From assembly GCA_023258975.1 (NCBI GenBank), contig JAHFRD010000004.1, positions 124,001-188,000 of the forward strand: DNA of 64,000 bases, written 5' to 3'. A program made the translations under genes and the position numbers. Below, in pieces: positions 45,467-54,615 of this stretch. This DNA is from Hydrogenophilales bacterium (lineage in GTDB: Bacteria > Pseudomonadota > Gammaproteobacteria > Burkholderiales > Thiobacillaceae). Positions within the stretch are counted from its first letter, which is position 1; each line of letters begins with the position of its first letter. A model generated the notes under the pieces. That model searched no databases. It worked only from the letters and a program-made list of their open reading frames with translations, and was not told the DNA's origin.

Positions 45467-45922
45467 TCAGCGCAGCAAGGCGAGGATGGCGACGATCAGC
45501 GCGAGCAGCGCGATGCCCGTGACAGTAGCCTCGCGGCGCCAGGCGCCGTTTTCCCGCCGTTCCATTTCATCAACGCGGGCCTGCAATGCGGCGGCCACGC
45601 TTTCCACCCGGGTGGCCTGCTCCCGCGCCAGGGCGGTGGCGCTTTCGCAGCGAGCGAGGGCGTCATGCAGGGCGGCGAGGCGTTGCGCCAGGTCGGTTTC
45701 ACCCGCCGCGATCGCGGAGAGGGCTTGTTCAAGCCGCGCCGCGAGTCCCTTCACCGTTTCGGCATTGCCGGTGACCGCCTCCTGGAGTTCGGTGATCTGG
45801 CGGGCGACCAGATCGCCAGTGGCATCCTGCCCACGACGCGCGGTGAACACGGGGAGCGCCGCTGCCACGATATTGCCGACGTAGGGCAGGGCGGCCTTGA
45901 GGACGGGGAGCCAGGCGGGCAT
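45467..45922 (-). CDS. Coiled-coil membrane protein of unknown function
   Basis: 151 residues. An N-terminal hydrophobic stretch (LKAALPYVGNIVAAALPVF) is followed by a long Ala/Glu/Arg helix with heptad character (residues about 35-125) and a C-terminal membrane helix (TGIALLALIVAILALL). The long amphipathic Ala-rich helix resembles phasin-like or chemotaxis-type coiled coils only in composition. It starts 6 bases after a tiny Lys-rich gene, so the two are likely one transcript. No family recognised. Confidence 0.7.
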   Translation of the reverse strand: MPAWLPVLKAALPYVGNIVAAALPVFTARRGQDATGDLVARQITELQEAVTGNAETVKGLAARLEQALSAIAAGETDLAQRLAALHDALARCESATALAREQATRVESVAAALQARVDEMERRENGAWRREATVTGIALLALIVAILALLR

Positions 45923-45928
45923 GGCCGG

Positions 45929-46036
45929 TTACTGGCGCTGTTTTTCCTCTTTCTTGGCTTTCTTGTCCGCCTTTTTTTCCTTCATGGTCTTGGCGGGTTC
46001 TTTCTTCGCCGTTTTCTTGCTTTCCTGGCCTTTCAT
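45929..46036 (-). CDS. Very small lysine-rich protein
   Basis: A 35-residue open frame, MKGQESKKTAKKEPAKTMKE and on, with about 40% lysine. It is preceded by a clear AGGAG ribosome site (7 bases) and followed 6 bases later by the coiled-coil protein start. The basic, Ala/Lys/Glu composition resembles nucleic-acid-binding or histone H1-like tails. Too short for homology; the good ribosome site and tight spacing are the evidence. Confidence 0.45.
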   Translation of the reverse strand: MKGQESKKTAKKEPAKTMKEKKADKKAKKEEKQRQ

Positions 46037-46171
46037 CGTCTTCTCCTGGTTTGTTACGGGTCGATGTCGGCGCGACGGCCGGCGCGGGAATGATACTTCG
46101 CCATGAGAGGCGCGGCGCGCCGGGGAGGATGAAAGACTTGCGGCTGCCGTATCCGGGGTGAGGCAGCGCAG

Positions 46172-47131
46172 TCAGCGCAGCAGCGTGATCCACCCCGGCA
46201 GGGTCAGCAGGAACAGCAGGCTGCTCCAGCTCGCGGTGAGCGCGGCCGCGCGCACGTCGAGGTGGAAACGGTCGGCGAAGGAGGCGGCCATGAGCATGGT
46301 GGGCATGGCGGTTTCCAGGATGGCGCCGGCCTGGGCATTGCGCAGGTCGCCGAAGCTGGCGCGCGCCAGGGCGTAGATCAGCAGCGGCGCGATCAGCAGT
46401 TTCACGGCGACGGCGGCGAGCACCGGGCGGGTGGGTTTGAGATCGCCCCAGGGGATCGACAGGCCGAGGCTGAACAGCATGATGGGGATGGTGGCCTGGC
46501 CCATGAATTTCGCGGCCTTGATGAGGGGTGCGACCTCGATGCCGGAGAGGTTGACCGCGAAGCCGAGGACGAACCCCCAGATCGGCGGCAGCGCCAGCAC
46601 GGTGTGGAACAGGCTGTCGCGTTTGCCTCCCTCGTGGCCGCCTTCATGGCCCAGACGGGTGGCGATCCAGACCCCGAAAGTCCAGACCAGCGGCGTCGAG
46701 GCCAGCACGTCGGCGAAGGCCGCGTAACTGCCGCCGATATCTCCGTAAAGAAAGGTGAGGGTGGGGTAACCCATGAACAGCACGTTGCCGAAGGTGCCGG
46801 CGAGCAGGATGGCGGCGCGTGTCTCGCGCCTGAGTCCGCGCCCCAGGGCGGTATGCCAGAGCAGCGGGTAGAGCAGGGCGAAGCAGATGGCGATGCCGGC
46901 GATAGTGAGCAGCGGAACGGTGAGTAGTTCGCGGCTGATCGTCGCCTGCGCCGAAAGCGCGAACAGCAGGGGTGGCGCGAATACGTCGATCACCAGCCGG
47001 TTCAGGTTGACGCGTAGCGCGTCGGCCGGGAATTGCGGGCGAAAACGCACCCAGGCGCCGCCGGCCGCGACCAACAGGGCGATGGGCAGCCAGACTTGCA
47101 GGAGGAGCTGGAGGAGGAAGTCGGGGGTCAT
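46172..47131 (-). CDS. AEC family (auxin efflux carrier-like) transporter
   Basis: 319-residue membrane protein with two bundles of about five helices each and a charged middle loop (RLGHEGGHEGGKRDS). Typical family features are FAPPLLFALSAQA, the GTFGNVLFMGYP crossover motif and GQATIPIMLFSLGLSI. Such carriers export malonate, malate or other carboxylates in bacteria; substrate here is unknown. Its ATG lies inside the end of the PIN toxin gene (ATGA overlap), so translation is coupled to the toxin-antitoxin pair. Confidence 0.88.
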   Translation of the reverse strand: MTPDFLLQLLLQVWLPIALLVAAGGAWVRFRPQFPADALRVNLNRLVIDVFAPPLLFALSAQATISRELLTVPLLTIAGIAICFALLYPLLWHTALGRGLRRETRAAILLAGTFGNVLFMGYPTLTFLYGDIGGSYAAFADVLASTPLVWTFGVWIATRLGHEGGHEGGKRDSLFHTVLALPPIWGFVLGFAVNLSGIEVAPLIKAAKFMGQATIPIMLFSLGLSIPWGDLKPTRPVLAAVAVKLLIAPLLIYALARASFGDLRNAQAGAILETAMPTMLMAASFADRFHLDVRAAALTASWSSLLFLLTLPGWITLLR

Positions 47132-47559
47132 GCTTCTTCAGGCATGGTGTCGCGGAAAGGATTCAGCACGCGAACACCGTCATAACCTTGACCGTGGCTG
47201 AGGTCTTCGGAATAGACGCAAGCCGCGCCAAGCGCCTGGGCGGCGGCGATGATGGCGGCATCCCAGAACGAGATCTGGAAGCGCTGTTTGATGTCGAGCG
47301 CATTCAGCATAAGTGCCGCGTCGTTGACGGCGAGCGGGCGCAGCAGGAATTGCCGGATGGCCGTCTCGGCCAGCGCATGGCTCATGGCCGGCATCGCGCC
47401 CCGCGTGGCATTGACGTAGAACTCCTGCAATACCTGGGTAGACAAGCCCCAGTCGCCGCCGCCGAGCAGTTCACGCGCAATCCGCCGTTTATCCGCTTCC
47501 GCCGGTTCCGTCGAAATGGCGTAAAGCAGGATGTTGGTGTCAAGCAGGGCGGCGGTCAT
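47128..47559 (-). CDS. PIN domain ribonuclease toxin (VapC-like)
   Basis: 143-residue PIN protein. Acidic active-site residues are seen in LLDTNILLYA (Asp7), QEFYVNATRG, SFWDAAIIAAA and VYSEDLSHGQ. It is predicted to cleave RNA and stop growth unless held by the antitoxin encoded immediately upstream, which it overlaps by 20 bases. The toxin stop overlaps the AEC transporter start. Confidence 0.9.
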   Translation of the reverse strand: MTAALLDTNILLYAISTEPAEADKRRIARELLGGGDWGLSTQVLQEFYVNATRGAMPAMSHALAETAIRQFLLRPLAVNDAALMLNALDIKQRFQISFWDAAIIAAAQALGAACVYSEDLSHGQGYDGVRVLNPFRDTMPEEA

Positions 47560-47779
47560 GGGCTTGTTCCCGGCTCAGTCGATCCGCCGCGCGGAATTCA
47601 CCCGCCTGATCCAGAGCGGCAAACAGCGCGGCGCTGGGATCGGGTGCCGCGCCGGAAGGGCGTATGAAGGCTTGCAGATAATCACGCACCAGGGCGCTGA
47701 CCGAGGTGTTGCGCTCCGCCGCCGCGATGCGTGCCTGGCGATAGGTTTCGTCGTCCAGCGAAAGGGTCAGGTTTTTCAT
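47540..47779 (-). CDS. Ribbon-helix-helix antitoxin (VapB-like)
   Basis: 79 residues. The N-terminal MKNLTLSLDDETYRQARIAA followed by NTSVSALVRDYL is a ribbon-helix-helix DNA-binding fold. The C-terminal part (about 45-79) should wrap the PIN toxin. The antitoxin-first order with overlapping genes is standard. It probably represses its own promoter in the 50 bases upstream, which contain a short CAGTTACACAGTTTCTGTGA near-palindrome. Confidence 0.85.
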   Translation of the reverse strand: MKNLTLSLDDETYRQARIAAAERNTSVSALVRDYLQAFIRPSGAAPDPSAALFAALDQAGEFRAADRLSREQAHDRRPA

Positions 47780-47829
47780 GTGTGTCTCACAGTTACACAG
47801 TTTCTGTGATACGCAGTATAGCGTCGGCG

Positions 47830-49227
47830 CTACTCGTCACCCGCTTCCATTCCCAGTTCCTGGATCTTGCGGGTGAGGGTGTTGCGCCCCCAGCCGAGCA
47901 GGGTGGCGGCCTCGATCTTGCGGCCACCGGTGTGGGCCAGCGCCACGCGGATCAGGGTGCGCTCGAATTCGCTGGTGAGGCCGTCGAGGATGCCGGATTC
48001 GCCACGCGTGAGAAGGGTCTGGGCGGTGCGGGCGAGGGCTTCGCTCCAGTCCAGGGTGGTCATGGCCGCTTCCTGATGCGCTTCCGGCGGCAGGTCTTTG
48101 GCTTCGACGACCTGGCTGGGCGCCATGACGGTGAGCCAGTGACACAGATTTTCCAGTTGCCGCACATTGCCGGGGTAGGGCAGGGCGGCCATCGCCTGCA
48201 TCGCATCGTCCGCTATCTGCTTCATTTCCACGCCCAGTTCCCGCGCGCTTTTCTGCAGAAAGTGGCGCGCCAGGAGGGGGATGTCTTCACCGCGCTCACG
48301 CAGGGAAGGCAGCTTGATGCGGATGACGTTGAGACGGTGGAACAAGTCTTCGCGGAACAGGCCGGCGCGCACCCGATCTTCCAGATTCTGGTGGGTGGCG
48401 GCGATGACGCGCACATTGACGCGCACCGGCGCGTGGCCGCCGACGCGGTAGAACTCGCCATCGGCCAGTACCCGCAGCAAGCGGGTCTGTAAATCGGACG
48501 GCATGTCGCCGATTTCGTCGAGGAACAGGGTGCCGCCATCAGCCTGCTCGAAGCGGCCACGGCGCGAGGCGGTGGCGCCGGTGAAGGCGCCGCGTTCGTG
48601 GCCGAACAGTTCCGATTCCAACAGATCCTTCGGGATGGCGGCGGTGTTCAGCGCGATGAAAGGTTTGTCGCGGCGCGGGCTGTGCCGGTGCAGCGCGTGG
48701 GCGACCAGTTCCTTGCCGGTGCCGGTTTCGCCGGTAATCAGCACGGTGGTGTGGCTCTGTGCGAGGCGGCCGATGGCGCGGAACACATCCTGCATCGCCG
48801 GGGCTTGGCCGAGCATGGACTGGCCGGCGGGGCCGACCTCGAGGCCGCTGGTGGCATCGATGCGATTGCCTTCTTCCAGTGCGCGATGGATCAATTCCAG
48901 GGCGTGATTCACATCGAACGGCTTGGGCAAGTATTCGAAGGCGCCCCCTTGAAATGCCGAAACCGCCGAATCGAGGTCGGAGTAGGCGGTCATGATGATG
49001 ATGGGCAGGCGTGGGTGCTCGGCCTTCAGTCGTTCCATGAATTCCAGGCCGCTCATGCCGGGCATGCGGATGTCGGACAGCACCGCGCCGGGCGCTTCCT
49101 TGTCCAGGGCGCGCAAGGCGGCTTCGGCGCTGTCGAAGATGCGATGCGGCAGGTTTTCCCGCGCCAGGGCTTTTTCGAACACCCAGCGTATGGAGCGGTC
49201 GTCGTCGATGATCCAGACAGGTTTCAT
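47830..49227 (-). CDS. ntrC: Nitrogen regulator NtrC (NR-I)
   Basis: Sigma-54-dependent response regulator activated under nitrogen limitation. 465 residues: receiver domain with phosphorylatable Asp52 (VLSDIRMPG). The AAA+ domain has GETGTGKE, the sigma-54 contact loop GAFTGA (ERGAFTGATASRRG) and LFLDEIGDM. A Fis-type helix-turn-helix is at the C-terminus (KIEAATLLGWGRNTLTRKI). It overlaps ntrB by ATGA. Targets probably include glnA in this window. Confidence 0.97.
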   Translation of the reverse strand: MKPVWIIDDDRSIRWVFEKALARENLPHRIFDSAEAALRALDKEAPGAVLSDIRMPGMSGLEFMERLKAEHPRLPIIIMTAYSDLDSAVSAFQGGAFEYLPKPFDVNHALELIHRALEEGNRIDATSGLEVGPAGQSMLGQAPAMQDVFRAIGRLAQSHTTVLITGETGTGKELVAHALHRHSPRRDKPFIALNTAAIPKDLLESELFGHERGAFTGATASRRGRFEQADGGTLFLDEIGDMPSDLQTRLLRVLADGEFYRVGGHAPVRVNVRVIAATHQNLEDRVRAGLFREDLFHRLNVIRIKLPSLRERGEDIPLLARHFLQKSARELGVEMKQIADDAMQAMAALPYPGNVRQLENLCHWLTVMAPSQVVEAKDLPPEAHQEAAMTTLDWSEALARTAQTLLTRGESGILDGLTSEFERTLIRVALAHTGGRKIEAATLLGWGRNTLTRKIQELGMEAGDE

Positions 49228-50255
49228 TTGATCGGCAGGTAGATGGAGAAACAGGTGCGGCCGGGGTGGCTTTCCAGATGAATGGCGCCCTCATGGCGCT
49301 GCACCAGGGTCTGCGCCAGGGTGAGGCCGAGGCCGCTGCCGCCTTCGCGTCCGGAAATCAGCGGGAAGAACACCTGATCGCGCATGTCTTCCGGGATGCC
49401 GGGGCCGTTGTCGATCACGTCGATGCGCAAGGCCAGCTTCCAGCGTTTCATGGCCAGCGTGACCTGGCGCGCGACGCGGGTACGCAACACGATGCTTCCG
49501 GCGCCTTCGAGCGCCTGGGCGCCGTTGCGGGCAATGTTGAGCACGGCCTGGATCAATTGTTCCGGGTCGCCTTGCAGGTCGGGCAGGCTGATGTCGTAGT
49601 CGCGGCGAATTTCCAGGCGTGGATATTCGGCCAGGAGCAGGCTGCGTACCCGCTCCAGCACTTCGTGCAGATTGACCGTCCGCACCACCGGTCGTTTCGC
49701 GGGCGCCAACAAGCGGTCGAGCAGGCTTTGCAGGCGGTTGGTTTCCTGGATGATGACCTGGGTGTATTCCTTGAGGTCGCTTTCTTCCAGCTCCGCTTCC
49801 AGCAATTGCGCCGCGCCGCGGATGCCTCCCAGGGGATTGCGGATCTCATGGGCCAACTGGCGCAGCAGGGTCTGGCTGGCCTGGCTTTGCGCCATCAACT
49901 GCTCATCGTGGGCGATGCGAGCGCTGCCGCCCGCCGCGCAGAGTTCCACGACGGCGGAGCCGGGGGCGGTTTCCAGGGGGGTGACGGTGGCGCTCAACGT
50001 GAGAGACTGGCCCGGCAGGTGCAGGGCCAGGTCATGTTCGGTGAAGCTGACGCCCTCATGCAGGGCAGATTCCAAAACACGCACCAGATCGGTGCATTCT
50101 CCCAGGGCGCTGATGAGAGGGCGTTCCAGCGCGTGGTAAGCGGAGACCCCCAGTAAATTCTCCGCCGCCGGGTTGATATAGCGGATGACCTGCATCTCAT
50201 CGACGATGAGCACCGCAGTTGCCAGCAGATCAAGGCTTGGAGCAGCGTGGTTCAT
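49224..50255 (-). CDS. ntrB: Nitrogen sensor kinase NtrB (NR-II)
   Basis: Cytoplasmic histidine kinase/phosphatase paired with NtrC and controlled by PII. 343 residues: PAS-like N-terminus (LLATAVLIVDEMQVIRYINP), phospho-acceptor His in LAHEIRNPLGGIRGA, and ATP-binding boxes NIARNGAQAL, DNGPGIP and GGSGLGLTLAQTLVQRHEG. It starts at MNHAAPSLD (50255) and is coupled to ntrC. Confidence 0.96.
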   Translation of the reverse strand: MNHAAPSLDLLATAVLIVDEMQVIRYINPAAENLLGVSAYHALERPLISALGECTDLVRVLESALHEGVSFTEHDLALHLPGQSLTLSATVTPLETAPGSAVVELCAAGGSARIAHDEQLMAQSQASQTLLRQLAHEIRNPLGGIRGAAQLLEAELEESDLKEYTQVIIQETNRLQSLLDRLLAPAKRPVVRTVNLHEVLERVRSLLLAEYPRLEIRRDYDISLPDLQGDPEQLIQAVLNIARNGAQALEGAGSIVLRTRVARQVTLAMKRWKLALRIDVIDNGPGIPEDMRDQVFFPLISGREGGSGLGLTLAQTLVQRHEGAIHLESHPGRTCFSIYLPIK

Positions 50256-50319
50256 GGGGTTGGCGGAGTGGAAGATGCTTCCTGTAAAGCAATAAGCAGG
50301 CCAGGGCCCACTCCCCAAG

Positions 50320-50802
50320 CTACCGAATATGCGACAACTCCTTGTTGAGCATTTCGATGTTCTTTTCATGCAGACGCACGGCGTCCAACAGTTGATTGAG
50401 GTCGGCGCCGGGTTGGCGGCGGCCACCGATATAGGCGGATTGGGCGGCGCTGAGGTTGCGTTGCTCGCTGCTCAATTCTTCCACCAACAGTTGCCGGCGC
50501 ATGTCGTCGCGCTTGCTCTGGGTACCGGGGTCGACGCGCGGAAAGTAGGCAGGTGTGGGGTTGCTGGAGGCCGAACGCTTTTTCTCGATCCGGTTCGCGT
50601 GCGCGGGCGGCGCGTCCTTGCTTGGCCCCAGGTCGAGCTTCTTGGCGCCCGGGCGTGGCATGTTGGTATAGGTGACATGGCCGTTGTCGTCGATGAACTT
50701 GTAGATTTCGCCGTGCGCGACCTGCGTCCACAGCAGGCAGGCCAACCCGGCCGCCAGCGCGCGTCGGCATGGAAATGGGAGGGGATGTGGTGGCGTGGAC
50801 AT
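50320..50802 (-). CDS. DUF4124 domain periplasmic protein
   Basis: 160 residues. A signal peptide with a long n-region (ALAAGLACLLWTQVAHG) is followed directly by the DUF4124 domain, EIYKFIDDNGHVTYTNMPRP. A charged coiled-coil C-terminus (about 100-160, EELSSEQRNLSAAQS) completes it. It regularly lies between glnA and ntrBC in betaproteobacteria, with unknown role. A MITE-like element begins 27 bases upstream of its start and must have replaced or supplied its promoter region. Confidence 0.88.
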   Translation of the reverse strand: MSTPPHPLPFPCRRALAAGLACLLWTQVAHGEIYKFIDDNGHVTYTNMPRPGAKKLDLGPSKDAPPAHANRIEKKRSASSNPTPAYFPRVDPGTQSKRDDMRRQLLVEELSSEQRNLSAAQSAYIGGRRQPGADLNQLLDAVRLHEKNIEMLNKELSHIR

Positions 50803-50829
50803 GGCGTTCCCTGGTCGGTTGTCCGCGCG

Positions 50830-51145
50830 ATTATCCTGGAAACGGCAGTTGAACGCGCCTGCTGGTGCGTCCGGGCGGGTGGCTGGCGCGAAGCGCTTAT
50901 CTGCAACTGAGCGCAGCGGGCCGGGGCCCGCAAGGATAAGCAGGGACTTGGCCGCCGTCTTTTGGCGGCTTAGTCCTTCGCTTAGTAGTTTCATCAGGAG
51001 CGACAAAGCCAGACGCCCGCCTGGACGTGCCAGCGGGTGCGTAGGGGGCTCACCCAATGGGCGAGCGTGATCGAAGGCACTTTCGCCAGCATCCACGCGG
51101 CCTCACGAGGGTGAATCCGCGTTCAACTGCCGTTTCCAGGATTAT
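50830..51145. mobile_element. MITE-like non-autonomous element with perfect TIRs and target duplication
   Basis: This 370-base gene-free gap holds a 306-base element (50835-51140). Its terminal inverted repeats are perfect over 23 bases: CCTGGAAACGGCAGTTGAAC(GCG) at 50835-50857 and the complement at 51118-51140. Both ends are flanked by the direct repeat ATTAT (50830-50834 and 51141-51145), a 5-base target duplication. No transposase is encoded. The interior is strongly structured: a GCTTATC/GATAAGC stem around GCGGGCCGGGGCCCGC (50896-50941) and a GGACTTGGCCGCC/GGCGGCTTAGTCC hairpin (50944-50974). Element family not identified. Confidence 0.75.
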
Positions 51146-51172
51146 GAGAGCCGACCGTTGCCGCAGTTGTGG

Positions 51173-52807
51173 CTACCCTAATCGGAAGCGGCTTGCCGCC
51201 ACGGTCAAGCGGGTGGACAGATCGGCCAGGTTCGTGGCCGCGCTGGCCGAATTCTCCGCCGTCATGCGGTTTTCACTGGCCATGCTCAGGATTTCCTGGA
51301 CGCGTTGGCTGATGTCGCGACTGGACGCATCCTGCCTGGCGCGGATGCTGTCGATGGTATGGATCTGCTGGCTCAGGCTCGCTACCGCGTGGTTGATGTC
51401 GGTGATGGCGCGATCCCCCTCGTTGGCTTTCCCCACGCCTCGGGTCACCGCCTGTTGCGCCGATTCCATCGCCTGAACCGCCTCGCTGGTCTCGCTCTGG
51501 ATGGTGCGTACCGTGGAGGAGATTTCTTCCGTGGCCCCTGCGGTCCGCTCGGCCAGTTTGCGTACTTCATCGGCGACCACGGCGAATCCGCGCCCCTGCT
51601 CACCGGCGCGCGCGGCCTCGATGGCGGCATTGAGCGCGAGCAGATTGGTCTGGTCGGCGATGTCCTTGATGACGCCGACGATGCGGCCGATGACGTCCGA
51701 GTGGTTGCCCAGGGAAGCGATGACGCTGGAGGTCTGGTTGACCGATTGCGAAATGGATTCGATGCCGACCGCAGCCTCGCCGATGACTTTCTGGCCGGTG
51801 CGGGCGAGCTCGCTGGCCTGGTCGGCCGCCTTCACCATGCCGCTGATGTTTTCACCCACTTCCGCCAGCGCCAGGGTGAGCGCGTGGGCGGCCGAACTGG
51901 CGTTGTCGGCGCATTGTTCCTGGCGGCTGGAGGCGGCGGCGACATGCCGGCTGTTTTCGGCGGCGTGGATGGCCGTGTCGCTGATCTGGTCGGCGGCTCC
52001 CCTGATCTCGCCGATGATGCCGCTGAACTCCGTGGACATGTGGTTGAAGGCGCCGGCAACCTGAGTGAATTCGTCGTTGCCCGTGATCGCGACGTTGACT
52101 CCCAGCTCGCCCCGGGCCAGACGCGTGGCGGCGGTTTCCAGGCCGGCGACGCCGCGCATGATGGACAGCCGAATGACCAGGCCGAGCGCGATGGAGAGCG
52201 TCAGGCCGATGGCCACGCCAATGATGGCGGCCAGGTTGAGTATCCTGGCCAGGCTTTCCACCTGTTGCCGGTAAGCGCCGGCCTCTTGGGTCAGATGGTC
52301 GATGAGCGCATCGGTGGCCTTGAGCACACGCGCGAACGTGGGAGCCATGACTTCCCGGCTCAGTTTGTCGGCGGCGTCGAAGTTCTCGCTGCTCAACAGA
52401 TCGCGCATCTTGCCGATGCCGTTGATGCCGAAGTCCATGCGCGCGGCCAGATAGGCGTCCAGCAGTTTCTTTTCCTCGGGGGAGAGGGGTTGCTTCTTGT
52501 ATGCCTCCAGCGATTCGCTGATCTGGCGTATGCGTTTGTCGATCTGGTCAAATCTTTCCTGGGCGACAAAACCATCCTTCGCCAAGCGTGCCTCGAAGAT
52601 GTCGCCGCGAATCTGAAACTGGCTGACACGCACGCCCTGCAACTCGTTGATGGAAGTCAGGTGGCGGTCATAGACCTGGGTGAGCGCCTTGCTGCTCTGC
52701 TGGATGCCCCAGACGCCGACCAGGCCGACCGCAAGCAATAGCGAGGAGGTGATGACGGTCAATGCGATCAGACGGGTGCCGATCTTCAGGTTGTTGAGGA
52801 GGTTCAT
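51173..52807 (-). CDS. Methyl-accepting chemotaxis protein (four-helix bundle sensor)
   Basis: 544 residues. First membrane helix [20 protein letters not shown]; periplasmic four-helix bundle domain (about 35-190); second helix near 192-212 ([20 protein letters not shown]). HAMP and a signalling domain follow, with the hairpin tip [20 protein letters not shown] and [15 protein letters not shown]. There is no C-terminal CheR-docking pentapeptide. It interrupts the usual glnA-to-ntrB neighbourhood. Its ligand is unknown. Confidence 0.93.
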   Translation of the reverse strand: MNLLNNLKIGTRLIALTVITSSLLLAVGLVGVWGIQQSSKALTQVYDRHLTSINELQGVRVSQFQIRGDIFEARLAKDGFVAQERFDQIDKRIRQISESLEAYKKQPLSPEEKKLLDAYLAARMDFGINGIGKMRDLLSSENFDAADKLSREVMAPTFARVLKATDALIDHLTQEAGAYRQQVESLARILNLAAIIGVAIGLTLSIALGLVIRLSIMRGVAGLETAATRLARGELGVNVAITGNDEFTQVAGAFNHMSTEFSGIIGEIRGAADQISDTAIHAAENSRHVAAASSRQEQCADNASSAAHALTLALAEVGENISGMVKAADQASELARTGQKVIGEAAVGIESISQSVNQTSSVIASLGNHSDVIGRIVGVIKDIADQTNLLALNAAIEAARAGEQGRGFAVVADEVRKLAERTAGATEEISSTVRTIQSETSEAVQAMESAQQAVTRGVGKANEGDRAITDINHAVASLSQQIHTIDSIRARQDASSRDISQRVQEILSMASENRMTAENSASAATNLADLSTRLTVAASRFRLG

Positions 52808-52858
52808 GCCTGTCTCCGGCCGGTGGTGTCGACAAACCCCCTTGGTGGCCCGGCGGGC

Positions 52859-52893
52859 AAAAAAAAGAGGGCGGGATGCTATCCCGCCCTCTT
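52859..52893 (-). terminator. Rho-independent terminator of glnA
   Basis: On the minus strand a perfect 13-base stem (AAGAGGGCGGGAT, 3-base loop) followed by eight T residues, 41 bases after the glnA stop. One of the strongest terminators here. Confidence 0.93.
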
Positions 52894-52933
52894 CATCGGC
52901 GTCCGGATCAAATTCTTTAATCCGCTCCGTGTA

Positions 52934-54349
52934 TTACAGGCTGTAGTACATATCGAACTCGACCGGGTGAGAGGTCATGCGGAAGCGGGTGACTTCCTCG
53001 TTCTTCAGTTCGATGAAGGCATCGATCATCTCGTTGGAGAAGACACCGCCACGGGTCAGGAACTCGCGATCCTTGTCGAGGTGCTCCAGGGCCATTTCCA
53101 GGCTGTGGCAAACCTTCGGGATGGCCTTTTCTTCCTCGGGCGGCAGGTCATACAGATTCTTGTCGGAGGGGTCGCCGGGATGAATCTTGTTCTGCACGCC
53201 GTCCAGGCCGGCCATCATCAGTGCCGCGAAGCACATGTAGGGGTTGGCGGACGGATCCGGGAAGCGGGTCTCGATGCGGCGGGCCTTGTCGGACGCCACG
53301 TGCGGGATGCGGATGGAAGCGGAACGGTTGCGCGCGGAGTACGCCAGCATCACCGGGGCTTCGAAGCCGGGCACCAAGCGCTTGTAGGAGTTGGTGCCGG
53401 GGTTGGTGATGGCGTTCAGCGCCTTGGCGTGCTTGATGATGCCGCCGATGTAGTACAGCGCGAACTCGGACAGGCCGGCGTAGCCGTTGCCGGCGAACAG
53501 GTTCTTGCCGTCTTTCCAGATGGACTGGTGCACATGCATGCCGGAGCCGTTGTCGCCGACGATGGGCTTGGGCATGAAAGTGGCGGTCTTGCCGTAGCTG
53601 TGGGCGACGTTGTGCACCACGTACTTCAGGATCTGGGTCCAGTCGGCGCGCTGCACCAGAGTGGAGAACACGGTGCCGATCTCGCACTGGCCGGCGGTGG
53701 CGACTTCGTGGTGATGCACTTCGACGGGCACGCCCATCTCTTCCATAGCCATGACCATGGCGCCACGGATGTCATGCAGGGAGTCAACCGGGGGAACCGG
53801 GAAATAGCCGCCCTTGACGCCGGGACGGTGGCCCATGTTGCCGCCTTCGTATTTCTTGCCGGAGGACCAGGCGGCCTCTTCGGATTCGATGGCGACGTGG
53901 GTGCCGGACATGTCGGAGCCCCAGGTCACGGAATCGAAGATGAAGAATTCGGGTTCCGGGCCGAAGTAGGCGGTGTCGCCCAGGCCGGTGGATTTCAGAT
54001 AAGCCTCGGCGCGCTTGGCGATGGAACGCGGGCAACGGTCATAGCCCTTGCCGGTGTCGGGTTCGATGACGTCACAGGTCAGGATGAGGGTCGGCTCATC
54101 CATGAAGGGATCCAGGTTGGCGGTGTCCGGATCCGGCATCAGCAGCATGTCGGAAGCCTGAATGCCTTTCCAGCCGGCGATCGAGGAACCGTCGAAGGCA
54201 TGGCCCTCGGTGAATTTGTCTTCGCTGAAACCATTCTTGGAAACCGGCACGGTGACGTGCTGTTCCTTGCCTCGGGTATCGGTAAAACGGAAATCGACGA
54301 ATTTGACGTCGTTATCCTGAATCATCTTCATTACATCGGCGACCGCCAT
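52934..54349 (-). CDS. glnA: Glutamine synthetase type I
   Basis: ATP-dependent assimilation of ammonia into glutamine. 471 residues of the GSI-beta (adenylylated) type. Markers: [19 protein letters not shown], the glutamate/ammonia-site region [31 protein letters not shown] and [13 protein letters not shown]. The adenylylation tyrosine is Tyr400 in NLYDLPPEE. The start at 54349 ([11 protein letters not shown]) has an AGGAG ribosome site. It has a sigma-54 promoter and a strong terminator, so it is its own unit. Confidence 0.98.
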   Translation of the reverse strand: MAVADVMKMIQDNDVKFVDFRFTDTRGKEQHVTVPVSKNGFSEDKFTEGHAFDGSSIAGWKGIQASDMLLMPDPDTANLDPFMDEPTLILTCDVIEPDTGKGYDRCPRSIAKRAEAYLKSTGLGDTAYFGPEPEFFIFDSVTWGSDMSGTHVAIESEEAAWSSGKKYEGGNMGHRPGVKGGYFPVPPVDSLHDIRGAMVMAMEEMGVPVEVHHHEVATAGQCEIGTVFSTLVQRADWTQILKYVVHNVAHSYGKTATFMPKPIVGDNGSGMHVHQSIWKDGKNLFAGNGYAGLSEFALYYIGGIIKHAKALNAITNPGTNSYKRLVPGFEAPVMLAYSARNRSASIRIPHVASDKARRIETRFPDPSANPYMCFAALMMAGLDGVQNKIHPGDPSDKNLYDLPPEEEKAIPKVCHSLEMALEHLDKDREFLTRGGVFSNEMIDAFIELKNEEVTRFRMTSHPVEFDMYYSL

Positions 54350-54408
54350 TTCAAACTCCTTGTCTGAGCTGGATTGCAATTTGGGTGGGTTATCCACGGA
54401 GGGTGGTT

Positions 54409-54425
54409 AAGCAGGTTCCGTGCCA
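54409..54425 (-). promoter_or_regulatory. Sigma-54 promoter of glnA
   Basis: Minus strand TGGCACGGAACCTGCTT matches the -24/-12 consensus, with GG and GC separated by exactly 10 bases. Predicted transcription start near 54399, 50 bases before glnA. Needs phosphorylated NtrC for activity. Confidence 0.8.
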
Positions 54426-54497
54426 CGCACCGTAAGAGGACAAAACATTGTGCCACAAGGGCTTGAATCGGGGCGGGGAAATAATGAAGGCGGGAAT

Positions 54498-54534
54498 AGC
54501 CCCATTCTGGTGCATTGCGCATCATATTGGTGCG
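54498..54534. promoter_or_regulatory. Candidate NtrC enhancer sites for glnA
   Basis: Two imperfect versions of the NtrC operator (TGCACC-N5-GGTGCA): a TGCACCA half-site on the minus strand in 54498-54514, and TGCGCATCATATTGGTGCG at 54516-54534. They lie about 100-135 bases upstream of the predicted start, the usual enhancer distance. Confidence 0.5.
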
Positions 54535-54615
54535 TTGGCGAGGCCGCACGCACTGGTTTCTGTAACCGTGAACGTCAGGTAGCCTTCGCCCACCCGAGCC
54601 ATTTTCCCTCTGACC

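Noticed and set aside
50795-51476. Small open frames across the MITE interior
   Set aside because: They cross the element borders or the chemoreceptor gene and have no transposase motif; the element looks non-coding.
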